From Streptomyces phytophilus (lineage in GTDB: Bacteria; Actinomycetota; Actinomycetes; Streptomycetales; Streptomycetaceae), in assembly GCF_013870535.1 (NCBI RefSeq), contig NZ_JACBXC010000008.1:1-32914 (forward strand): a DNA stretch of 32,914 bases, given 5' to 3'. A model generated the notes under the pieces. That model had not been told where the DNA came from. It did not search any database and saw only the letters and a list, made by a program, of their open reading frames with translations. Below are positions 8,399 through 16,062 of the stretch, in pieces; the first letter of the stretch is position 1, and each line of letters opens with the position of its first letter. Position numbers and translations under genes: made by a program.

Positions 8399-11300
8399 AT
8401 GGACATGAAGAGCGGGCCAGGCGGTACGTCTCCTGACGCTACGGGCTCTGGCACCCACCCTTCTGTTCAGACGAACTCAGCGACGCACGGCGGCACGGCA
8501 AACGCAGTACAGAACGGCAATCTGACGGTTAATCAGTACTTTCACGCGGATCCCAGCGCGCCTAATCCGTGGCTCACACCGCAGGAAGCGTTCAACGATC
8601 CGCAGGCTGCCGCATACTTCAGCCATCATTGGGACCTGGTCGGACGGTCCGATCTCGTCGAACAACTGCTCTCCTTCGCCTTGGCTGATGACGACACCGA
8701 GGGCAGGATCGGTGTCCTCGTGGGCGCGGCGGGCGGCGGCAAGAGCCGTGTGCTGCAGACGCTCGCGGCAGAGTTCACCCGCCGCTCTGAAGGCGTCGTG
8801 CAAGTGCTGCTCGCCACCGAGGGCGTACATCAGCATGCTGTTGAGCAACTGCCTCAACACGACAGTCTGCTCGTCATCATCGAGGACGCCCACCAACGTC
8901 CCGACGAGTTGGCGGCGATCATCCGGGCACTCCGCCGTGAACGGCCCGGGGCCGTCCTGGTCGTCTCCACCCGACCGTCCGGCACGACAGTACTCAGGGG
9001 GACGTTCAGGCAGTTGCGGGTGGACGACGCGCGGGTTTCTACGTGGGAACTCGGCGAACTCTCGACGCAAGATGCCTCCCGCCTCGCAGAACAGGCGCTC
9101 GGCGAGGCAAAGCGGCACCTGGCTCGCCGGCTTGCCGCGACTGTGGGTGATTCACCGTTCCTACTGGTGTTCAGCGCGCTGGAGATCGCACGCGGCAGGC
9201 TCGATCCCCAGCGGATGGAGAGCGATGCCCGCCTGCACCGGGAGGTAGTGGAAGCGTTCATCGAAACGGCCCTGACGGACCCGGCGACGCGCGACCAGGA
9301 CCGAGCCGTGCTGCACACCGTCGCGGCGCTGCAGCCCGTGCGCACGGATGTCCCGCGCTTCGTCAAGTCCATGGCGGCACTGCTCGGCACCCCTGACAGC
9401 GTCCTTCAGGTCCAGCTGCGCCGGCTGGTGAGCAGCGGAGTGCTGGCACGCAGGGGTGCCTCGCACCGGATCCTTCCTGATCTCCTGGGCGATGTGCTGC
9501 TGGCCGAGGCCGCCATCAATCCGGACACCGGTGCCTCCACCGGCTTTCTCGAGCGCGTCCTGGCCGAGATCGACGGAGAACCGCTGACAAACGCACTGGT
9601 CAACGCTGGCCGAGTGGACTGGCAGTGGAGCCGGCTCAGGTCGACCGGCCGGTCCCCCTTCGAGCCGCTGTGGCACACCATCGAACAGGAGTACACCGAC
9701 GGCGATGCCTCGACCCGCAGCCAGCTCCTGAAAGTCATACGCAACATCGCCCCGTTCCAGCCACGGCGCGTCCTCGGCCTCCTGCGTCCAGAGGTGGAAG
9801 TCGGCCCGGCCGATGCGCCTCGCCTGCTGGACGACGTTCCTCCGGTGCTGGCTGCGGTTGCGCAGGACCCCGAGCATCTCGGTGAGGCCCTCGACCTGCT
9901 GTGGAAACTCGGACAGCACGACATGCGTCCCCTCCGCTCGTCCTCCCAGTCGGCACTGGGGCTATTGAGCGACCTCGCCTCCTACTCACCCGACAAGCCC
10001 TTGCTCTACCAGGAAGCGGTGGTCGAAGCGGTCGCCCGATGGGCGCAGCAAGGCCCGGTGCGCACCGCCGACCGAATGCCATTCGCCCTGCTGGGCCGGA
10101 TCTTCGAGCCCGTGGCGGAGGGACACGAGTTCGACGGCCGGACGCTCACCATCTCGCGTCTGCCGCTGCTGGCTGAGCGTGTGGCGCCGGTGCGCGACCG
10201 GGCGTACCGGGTACTGCTCGAGGCGTACGGCTCGGCGGACCGTATCAGGGCGGGCGTGGCGGCACGGAGTTTCGCGGAGGCTCTCAGCGGCCAGGTCGGG
10301 CAGTTCGCAGACTGGCTGGTGCCCGCACTGGAGGCGTTGGCGGCGCGCACACGTGAAGTCCGGCCCGGGCCGTTGGTGGCGCTGGCCGTGCGGCGGTCGG
10401 TCCACTGGCATGTGGCGTACGGCTCTCCGGATGCCGCGGCCGCAGCGCGCGTAGTCCTGGAAGCCCTGCCTGACTCGCTTCCGCACCGGCTTGCCGTACT
10501 GCTGCACAGCGACTGCCACGAATGGTCGGTAGGCGAGGACTACGACTACGAAGCGACCGAGAACAGCTGGAGCCGTCGACTGGCCGAGGCATCCTCCCAG
10601 GCCGCAGTTTGGGACGACGCCACGGCCTGGGACGCCTTGCGCGACCTGCTGGAGCAAGGGATACAGATATTCGCCGAGGCTCCGCCAGGTTGCACGGCCC
10701 TCATCGCCGGCATGGCCTCGGAACGACCTACGCATGCGGCGGCAATCATCCGCGGAGCCCTGGAGTGCAGCGACATCACAGCGGATCTCGTCCTTCCGCC
10801 AGCGTTGAAAGCCCTGTGGAAGGACGAGCCCGACACTGCCTGGCAGATGGCGGCGGAACTTGCGGACGCCAGTCGCGCCGCACCGGTCCGCGCCGTGCTC
10901 CGAGCCAGCGCGGCACGGCTGGCGGCAGGGGACGTACTGCATCCGCACGAACTCGCGATTGCCCGTCAGCTGGCCACCCGTGCCGACAGCGCCGTGGGCA
11001 CGGATGTCTTGCGCCTGGCCGTCTCGATGATCCGCAATGCGTCTTCGCGCGAAGACGCCATCGCGCTTGTCTGCTCAGTCCCGTTCTCCGGTCTGGCGCG
11101 CGGCGCGGCGGACTTCTGCTGGGCATTCATCGGCCCGGCCGGCCTGTCGTGGTCCGAGTTCACTCCGGAGCAACGGAAACGGTGTCTGGCGGAGTTGGCC
11201 AAGACACGGACGATCGATGACCATCGAGTCAAGTGGGCCGTCGCGGCTCTGTCGGATAGTCACGAGGACGAGGCATTGGACCTGCTACTGACCCGGCTGG

Positions 11301-11908
11301 AGTCGTGGGAGCAGGATCCCAAGCCGGGCTTCGATCCACTGCCCTTCGCCTGGCATGCTCGATCCCCCTTCAAGAACAGCCCGCGCCGCGTCGAGCTATT
11401 GCGGAGGCTGACGCGATGGTTCGAAGAAGAGCGTGAGCACCCATGGCGGCGCGAGCTGTACGGCACCAAGCTCTTCGCGACCGTCGCCGGAAACGTGTAC
11501 GACAGCGCCGCACGTGACGTGCTGCTGGAGGTGTTCAGGTCGGGTGAGCACCAGCGGATAGACGCTGTTGCGCCACTGCTGAGCGGCGCACATCGCGGAC
11601 TCCTCTGGGAGGAGACCCAGTTCGTGGCCGAGGTGCTGAGCGCCGCCGTCCAGCTCTCGGAGGAGCTGTACCGCAAGGTCGGCGGCAGGCTGATGAGCTC
11701 CGTGACAGACGGATCAAAATCGACCTCCCCCGGCGAACCGTACCCGCAAGATCTTGAAATCCTGCAGCGCGCCACGGAAATCCGGGCGACGCTGCGCGCC
11801 GGCTCTCCGGAGGAGCGGCTGTACGCCGCACTGCAGGACTACGCAAACACGCAGATCGACTCAGCCCGCAGAGAAGATTCCAATTTCGACGCCCGCCGAA
11901 CTTGGTGA
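8399..11908 (+). CDS. STAND/NLR-like P-loop ATPase 2 with N-terminal RHIM-like motif
   Basis: The protein has 1169 residues. Residues 24-48 carry the RHIM-like motif. GRSDLVEQLL precedes the ATPase core. Walker A is GAAGGGKS at 109-116 and Walker B is LVIIED at 158-163. A sensor strand VLVVSTRP follows, and ELGELSTQDASRLAEQAL is the helical lid typical of STAND ATPases. The rest is a long, probably alpha-helical region with many short Leu/Ala/Arg helices and no recognisable repeat family. Outside the motif the ATPase is not obviously close to the protein at 2473-6723, so the two sensors seem to have different histories. AGAAAG lies upstream of the ATG. Inference: sensor and scaffold of the second module. 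It could in principle also recruit the first nucleosidase, which carries the matching motif. Confidence 0.85.
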   Translation: MDMKSGPGGTSPDATGSGTHPSVQTNSATHGGTANAVQNGNLTVNQYFHADPSAPNPWLTPQEAFNDPQAAAYFSHHWDLVGRSDLVEQLLSFALADDDTEGRIGVLVGAAGGGKSRVLQTLAAEFTRRSEGVVQVLLATEGVHQHAVEQLPQHDSLLVIIEDAHQRPDELAAIIRALRRERPGAVLVVSTRPSGTTVLRGTFRQLRVDDARVSTWELGELSTQDASRLAEQALGEAKRHLARRLAATVGDSPFLLVFSALEIARGRLDPQRMESDARLHREVVEAFIETALTDPATRDQDRAVLHTVAALQPVRTDVPRFVKSMAALLGTPDSVLQVQLRRLVSSGVLARRGASHRILPDLLGDVLLAEAAINPDTGASTGFLERVLAEIDGEPLTNALVNAGRVDWQWSRLRSTGRSPFEPLWHTIEQEYTDGDASTRSQLLKVIRNIAPFQPRRVLGLLRPEVEVGPADAPRLLDDVPPVLAAVAQDPEHLGEALDLLWKLGQHDMRPLRSSSQSALGLLSDLASYSPDKPLLYQEAVVEAVARWAQQGPVRTADRMPFALLGRIFEPVAEGHEFDGRTLTISRLPLLAERVAPVRDRAYRVLLEAYGSADRIRAGVAARSFAEALSGQVGQFADWLVPALEALAARTREVRPGPLVALAVRRSVHWHVAYGSPDAAAAARVVLEALPDSLPHRLAVLLHSDCHEWSVGEDYDYEATENSWSRRLAEASSQAAVWDDATAWDALRDLLEQGIQIFAEAPPGCTALIAGMASERPTHAAAIIRGALECSDITADLVLPPALKALWKDEPDTAWQMAAELADASRAAPVRAVLRASAARLAAGDVLHPHELAIARQLATRADSAVGTDVLRLAVSMIRNASSREDAIALVCSVPFSGLARGAADFCWAFIGPAGLSWSEFTPEQRKRCLAELAKTRTIDDHRVKWAVAALSDSHEDEALDLLLTRLESWEQDPKPGFDPLPFAWHARSPFKNSPRRVELLRRLTRWFEEEREHPWRRELYGTKLFATVAGNVYDSAARDVLLEVFRSGEHQRIDAVAPLLSGAHRGLLWEETQFVAEVLSAAVQLSEELYRKVGGRLMSSVTDGSKSTSPGEPYPQDLEILQRATEIRATLRAGSPEERLYAALQDYANTQIDSARREDSNFDARRTW
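8468..8542 (+). other. RHIM-like/amyloid-type signalling motif, ATPase 2 copy (N-terminal)
   Basis: Residues 24-48 contain QTNSATHGG followed by TANAVQNGNLTVNQYF. It aligns without gaps to the first ATPase (2548-2619) and to the first effector's tail (2381-2449). The DNA differs at many synonymous sites between the copies, so the protein sequence rather than the DNA appears to be conserved. Confidence 0.75.
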
Positions 11909-12002
11909 GCAGCGCCTCGTCTCATGACGTCAATGCCGTGGCCCGCCGGCTACGGCCATCAGATACAGGGGCCCCAGCGATCGGGAACGGTCAGATGGCC
12001 AG

Positions 12003-12371
12003 GTGAGCTGGCCATCGCGACGCGTGCCCGGCCGGGCAGAAGGGCCGCTTGCGGTGCTGCTCCCGGACATCGACGCGGAGCTGACCGTCTGGGACAACGA
12101 CCACGCGCCGTGGTCCGAGGAACTGCTCCCCGTGGCCGAGCCGGCGTACTGGCTCATGCGCTGGCTGCAGAGCCCCGAGGCCGGGGCAGAGGGGACTCAC
12201 ACTCGACTCGATGTCCACGGATCCGGGCCTGAGTCACATCGTACGGACCGATAGCGGGTGGATCGTCGGAACTCCTCCAGCTGAATGTGCGGACGTCTCC
12301 CGTCACCTGGGGTCCCATGGAGGTCAAGATCAGGAAGTTCGTGCGCTCCGTACGCAAAGGCGGCGCCGGGC
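12003..12371 (+). pseudogene. Frameshifted small hypothetical gene
   Basis: A coding-like sequence runs through three frames. In the first (about 12045-12200), PLAVLLPDIDAELTVWDNDH leads to ELLPVAEPAYWLMRWLQ. In the second (about 12199-12295), TLDSMSTDPGLSHIVRTDSG leads to WIVGT. In the third (about 12297-12360), TSPVTWGPMEVKIRKFVRSV completes it. Joined, these read like a small streptomycete protein of about 120-130 residues with an 'F/L-D-S-M' and a 'GW-V-G' segment. I cannot name the family with confidence (DUF7878-like is a guess). At least two frameshifts, near 12190 and 12295, make it a pseudogene unless they are sequencing errors. It marks the right edge of the conflict island. Confidence 0.5.
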
Positions 12372-12404
12372 CGGGGAACGCCCCGCCTCCATCCCCGAGC
12401 CCTG

Positions 12405-12680
12405 ATGCACGCTCCAGTACGGCCGACGCCGCAGGCAGGACTGAACCGATTCCCGACTTCACCCAGCGAAGGGCAGGTGCCTCCCGCGCGAGCGGCGAGG
12501 AATCACTCAGCTGGACCCCAGGATTCTCAATACATCTGCGGGATTTTCATCCAACTTGCAGCAGAGCAGGTCAAGCACCATTACGACACGAAAGAACTGC
12601 CCAAGACATCTCTCAGCCACCTGCTGCATCGCAGGTCAGAGACCTCTCTCTACTACAACAAGAATGAGAACTCACACCGG
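12405..12680. other. Non-coding junction between the island and the CHAD remnant
   Basis: I see no gene in this stretch. It is less GC-rich than its surroundings from about 12520 on and holds two imperfect copies of the repeat that also occurs at 681-712. It ends where CHAD-like coding begins abruptly, so it probably contains the breakpoint that removed the 5' part of that gene. Confidence 0.45.
12547..12639 (+). repeat. Degenerate ~30 bp repeat, two right-hand copies
   Basis: Copy a (12547-12578) contains TCCAACTTGCAGCAGAGCAG then GTCAAGC. Copy b (12611-12639) contains CTCTCAGCCACC then TGCTGCATCGCAGGTCA. Their starts are 64 bp apart. Both resemble the left copy at 681-712: copy a shares GCAGGTCAAGC exactly, copy b shares TGCTGC..T.GCAGGTCA. 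A shared GGATTCTCA also lies upstream of each locus (about 656-664 and 12522-12530). Confidence 0.4.
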
Positions 12681-13529
12681 ATGACCGCGAAGCTCAGGGA
12701 CCTCGACCCAGCCGTCCGGCGCGACACACCCGACGCGGTGCATCAGATGCGCACCACGGCCCGCCGCCTGCGCAACTGCCTGCGCTCCTACCGCTCCGTC
12801 CTCGATCGTAACGTCACCGATCCGATCCGCCGCGACCTGCGGTGGCTGGCCCGGTCGCTCGGCGCGGAGCGCGACCACGAAGTGCTCAACGAGCGGCTGG
12901 CCCTCGGCGTATGGGAGGAGCTGCCCGGCGAGCTGGTACGCGGCCCGGTCACCGCGCGGCTGCAGGCCTGGGACGTGGCGCAGCGGGCCGAAGGCCGCCG
13001 GCGCACCCTCGACGCGCTCGCCTCGCCCCGCTACCTGGAGCTGCTGAACCGGCTGGCGGCGCTGACCGACGCTCCGCCGCTGGGCCCCAAGGCCGCCGGG
13101 AAGCCCAAGAAGGTAATGGTCAAGGCCCTCCTTAAGGAGTACGACCGGCTCGCCGAACACATGGACCGCGCGCTGGAGATGCCCCCCGGGCCCGAGCGCG
13201 ACGCCGCGATCCACCACGCCCGCAAGACCGCCAAGCGACTCCGGTACGCCGCGGAGACCGCCGGCCCGGCCCTGGGGAAGCCAGCGCAGCGGCTCCGCAA
13301 GCGTGGCAAGGCCGTCCAGCAGGTGAGCGGCGACCAGCACGACGGCGTCGTGGCCCGCGAAGCTCTGCTTCGCATGGCGGTCTCCGCGCATACGGCGGGT
13401 GAGACCGCCTTCACCTGGGGGCTGCTGTACGGCGAGGAGCGGGCCGCGGCCGGCGCACGGTAGAGGCAGCTCCCCGAGGCGTGGGCCCGGGCGCACCCGG
13501 CGGCTCGGCGCAAGGCCCTGCGCGGCTGA
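12681..13529 (+). pseudogene. CHAD-domain protein, truncated at the 5' end and with an in-frame amber codon
   Basis: CHAD domains are helical, histidine-rich modules that bind polyphosphate. Conserved features are AVHQMRTTARRLRNCL (H21, R24 counting from the ATG at 12681), the middle WLARSLGAERDHEVL, and IHHARKTAKRLRYAAE. The family normally has more sequence before 'DPAVRRD', and often a CYTH domain. Here homology starts at about residue 5 right after an unrelated AT-richer stretch, and there is no good Shine-Dalgarno. The frame stops at TAG 13461-13463, but the next codons, RQLPEAWARAHPAARRKALR, are the usual end of such proteins, with a second stop at 13527-13529. I therefore infer a decayed gene with a late nonsense mutation. 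A 260-residue product from 12681 to 13463 could still be made. Confidence 0.65.
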
Positions 13530-13688
13530 ACCGCCGTGCCGCCGACCCGCCACGGGGACCGTACGCGACCTCCACACGTCGCCGCCCTGGCGCCGCCGGA
13601 CGTACAGCTCGCCGCCACGACGGCCGTCCATCAGATCGCCGCAGGAGAAGCAGTGCTCGTCGGCGCCGTGGATGCCTGCCGCCGGTGA

Positions 13689-13942
13689 ACCGCGTCCACG
13701 CTCTCTCAGCCTGCTGTCGCCGCCACCGAGGGCGACGACAGCCACCGGGTGCTGGTACAGCCGGTGGCGGACGGCGCGGGCTGGGTCGTGACCGCCACGG
13801 ACCTCGACCGGCGGAACGGCACGATCTCCCAGCTCGTCACCGTCAACGTGACGGTGAGCGGGATCGGCCTGCTCGTCCTGGCCGTCGACGCGGTACGCGA
13901 CGCCCGGCTCCTCGCGCCGGACCGCGGCGGACACGGCCTAGC
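13689..13942 (+). pseudogene. Sensor histidine kinase fragment
   Basis: The frame is open from 13689 and contains GDDSHRVLVQPVADGAGWVV, then TATDLDRRNGTISQLVTVNV, then a hydrophobic stretch around GIGLLVLAV. This matches the end of the extracytoplasmic sensor and the second membrane helix of streptomycete two-component sensor kinases. No HAMP, His-box or ATPase follows: the sequence drifts and is cut by the IS481 element, and the DNA beyond the element is not kinase-like. No start codon or N-terminal helix is evident upstream (a stop lies at 13686-13688), so both ends are missing. The interval 13530-13688 shows nothing I recognise. Confidence 0.55.
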
Positions 13943-14891
13943 TGTATTGCCCTGAGAGGTTCGGAACACGACTGGCGGGTGGCTGGCCTTTTAGCGCGGT
14001 GTGTCCGCGGTGGTGATTGTAGGTGTGCAGCCAGTGGGGGAATGCTTCGCGTCGTTCCTGCTCGCTGCGGTAGGGGCGGGCGTAGGCCCATTCATCGAGC
14101 AGGGTGCGGTTGAGGCGTTCGACCTTGCCGTTGGTCTGGGGCCGGTAGGGCCGGGTTCGCTTGTGGGCGATCTGGGCCTCCTGCAGCAGGTCACGCCAAT
14201 CACGTGAGCGATAGCAGGAGCCGTTGTCGGTCAGGACCCGCTCCACGGTGATCCCGGCCTGGACGAAGAAGGCGTGGGCCCGCTTCCAGAAGCCGGTGGC
14301 GGTCTCTTTCTTCTCGTCGGCGTGGATCTCGCTGTAGGCCAGGCGGGAGTGGTCGTCGACGGCGGTGTGCAGGTAGCTGTAGCCGGCATGGGCGCGGTTC
14401 TTGCGGCCCGCTTGCCGGCCCAGGGCCTTGTGCCCGCCGCCGTCGGGAATGTTGCCGAGCTTCTTGATGTCCACGTGCACCAGCTCGCCGGGGCGTTCGC
14501 GTTCGTAGCGGCGTATGCCCCGGCCGGTGGCCCGGTCCAGGTGTGCCAGGCGGGCCAGGCCGTAGCGGGTGAGTACCCGGTGCACGGTCGAGGGGACCAG
14601 GCGGAGGAGGTGCGCAATGCGGGCTGGGCCCCACCGGCGCAGCACGCGGACCTTGATGATGCGCCGCTCGGTGCGGGTCGGCGTCCGCCGCGGGCTGGTG
14701 CGCGGGCGGCTGGAGCGGTCGGCCATGCCCGCCTCGCCGTACAGCCGGTAGCAGTCGGCCCACCGCTGGGCGGTGCCCACGGAGACCTGGAACCGTTCGG
14801 CGGCCCGCCGCAACGGCCAGTTGTCGTCCACGACGCAGCGAGCCAGACGCAGACGGCCGGTCTCGGTCAGCGGTGCATTACGGTGAGGCAT
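13938..14891 (-). CDS. IS481-family transposase
   Basis: With the ATG at 14891 the protein has 317 residues. An N-terminal helix-turn-helix part, RRAAERFQVSVGTAQRW (29-44), is followed by a second HTH region with IAHLLRLVPSTVHRVLTRYG (92-111). The DDE/RNase H catalytic domain then shows D141 (HVDIKKLG), D222 (LTDNGSCY) and E258 (TNGKVERLNRT). The D222-E258 spacing is the standard D-35-E. The length is normal for the family and the frame is unbroken, so it is probably active. The frame could extend upstream, but MPHRNAPLTETGRLRLA is the usual N-terminus. The stop codon TAG lies in the CTAG target duplication outside the element. Confidence 0.93.
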   Translation of the reverse strand: MPHRNAPLTETGRLRLARCVVDDNWPLRRAAERFQVSVGTAQRWADCYRLYGEAGMADRSSRPRTSPRRTPTRTERRIIKVRVLRRWGPARIAHLLRLVPSTVHRVLTRYGLARLAHLDRATGRGIRRYERERPGELVHVDIKKLGNIPDGGGHKALGRQAGRKNRAHAGYSYLHTAVDDHSRLAYSEIHADEKKETATGFWKRAHAFFVQAGITVERVLTDNGSCYRSRDWRDLLQEAQIAHKRTRPYRPQTNGKVERLNRTLLDEWAYARPYRSEQERREAFPHWLHTYNHHRGHTALKGQPPASRVPNLSGQYS

Positions 14892-15014
14892 GAGGGCCTT
14901 TCTGGTCGCCGGTGCAGATCTCGCAATCCACACCGAGCCAGAAGGCCCTCACCCACATCAAGATCAGTCAGCCGTGACCCCTGTCACCATCCACAACCTC
15001 CCCGGACAGAACAA
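13942..15014 (-). mobile_element. IS481-family insertion sequence, apparently complete, with CTAG target duplication
   Basis: The element is about 1073 bp. The left end reads CTGTATTGCCCTGAGAGGTT. The right end, read on the other strand, is TTGTTCTGTCCGGGGAGGTT. About 17 of 24 positions match, giving imperfect terminal inverted repeats. CTAG flanks both ends (13938-13941 and 15015-15018) and is the likely 4 bp target duplication. One transposase gene fills most of the element on the minus strand. The element sits between a histidine-kinase fragment and the 3' end of a LysR gene. Confidence 0.75.
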
Positions 15015-15033
15015 CTAGCGCCGAGTCGGTGGT

Positions 15034-15960
15034 TCAGGCACCGGAGCCGGCGGCGTCGGGGGAGGTGGCGGTCCAGCCCTCGGCGGTGCCCAGGGCACGG
15101 GCAGTGCGGACCAGCGCCGCGAGAGCGGGGGCGTTGTGCGCGCCGCGGTGGACCAACTGCAGGGGCACGGGCGGCAGCGGGTCGGTGAGGGTCAGGCGCG
15201 CGGCGGCGGGGAGCAGGTGCTCGGCGACGGAGCGCGGCAGCAGCATAAAGCCGTCGGCGAGGACGCCGAGATGGTTGCGCAGCCCGGGGACCGGGTTGTG
15301 CCAGACGGCGAAGTCCTCACCGGTGCTGCGGGCGGCGGCCAGGACCGCGTCGTGGTAGTCGGGGGCCAGGTCCCGGGCGAGGAAGCGAAAGGTCTCGCCG
15401 CGCAGGTCGCGCAGGGCCACCGCACCGCGGCCGGCGTACCGGTGGCCGGCGTGCACCACGGCGACGTACTCCTCGGCGCGCAGCGTCAGCGCCCGGCAGT
15501 CCCGCGGGGTCGGCAGGTGACGGCCGAGCGCGGCGTCGAGCCCGCCGGTGCGCAGGCCGTCGACGAGTCCGGGGTCCCAGGACTCGACCGCCTCCACGGT
15601 CACCTCCGGGTGCGCCTCGGCGAGGGCGGCGAGGAGCAGGGGCATCTCGGAGTGCGCGGTGGTCGGCCCGTAGCCGACGCGCAGGGTTCCGGTGGCGGTG
15701 CGGGCGGCGCGGCGGGTGACGGCGACCGTCCGCTCGGCGGCGGCCAGCGTCTCCCGCGCGGCGTCGACGAATGCCTGCCCCGCGCCGGTGAGCCGGGTCG
15801 GCCGGCGCTCGAAGAGGGCGACCCCCAACTCGCCCTCCAGTTGCCGTATCTGGCGGCTGAGCGGCGGCTGGGCGATGTGCAGCCGCTCGGCGGCGGCCTG
15901 GAAGCCGCCGGTCTCGGCGACGGCGATGACGTAGCGCATCAGGCGCAGGTCCAGCGACAT
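15034..15960 (-). CDS. LysR-family transcriptional regulator
   Basis: The protein has 308 residues. The N-terminal winged HTH has the classic LysR signature: FQAAAERLHIAQPPLSRQIR followed by QLEGELGVALFER (about residues 20-52). A linker helix with TLAAAERTV leads to the two-lobed substrate-binding domain (about 92-295) starting TLRVGYG. The gene is divergent from the aldo/keto reductase at 16063 with a 102 bp gap holding two dyads, one overlapping its own start codon. This is the usual set-up for autorepression and ligand-dependent activation of the neighbour. The ligand cannot be told from sequence. Confidence 0.93.
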   Translation of the reverse strand: MSLDLRLMRYVIAVAETGGFQAAAERLHIAQPPLSRQIRQLEGELGVALFERRPTRLTGAGQAFVDAARETLAAAERTVAVTRRAARTATGTLRVGYGPTTAHSEMPLLLAALAEAHPEVTVEAVESWDPGLVDGLRTGGLDAALGRHLPTPRDCRALTLRAEEYVAVVHAGHRYAGRGAVALRDLRGETFRFLARDLAPDYHDAVLAAARSTGEDFAVWHNPVPGLRNHLGVLADGFMLLPRSVAEHLLPAAARLTLTDPLPPVPLQLVHRGAHNAPALAALVRTARALGTAEGWTATSPDAAGSGA

Positions 15961-15995
15961 ACCTTCAGGGTATGTGCCCAGACCAAACCGGTCTG
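15959..15995. promoter_or_regulatory. Two phased dyads, likely LysR binding sites
   Basis: Dyad 1, ATACC-TTCAG-GGTAT (15959-15973), is a perfect inverted repeat with a T-N11-A core, the LysR-box form. It overlaps the regulator's start codon. Dyad 2, CAGACC-AAACC-GGTCTG (15979-15995), is also perfect. Their centres are 21 bp apart, two helical turns, so a LysR tetramer could occupy both on one DNA face. The reductase start is 67 bp further right. Confidence 0.65.
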
Positions 15996-16062
15996 TGCGT
16001 TCATCCCACGTCCCGGCTTACGCTCCGAGCGGCAAGTGCCCCGCCACGGATGGGAGTTGGCC

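Noticed and set aside
13399-13791. + strand open frame between the CHAD and kinase remnants
   Set aside because: Pro/Arg/Ser-rich, overlaps both remnants in another frame, no recognisable domain.
15136-16062. Upstream extension of the aldo/keto reductase frame
   Set aside because: It runs antisense through the LysR gene. The Tat signal and GGGAG site place the start at 16063.
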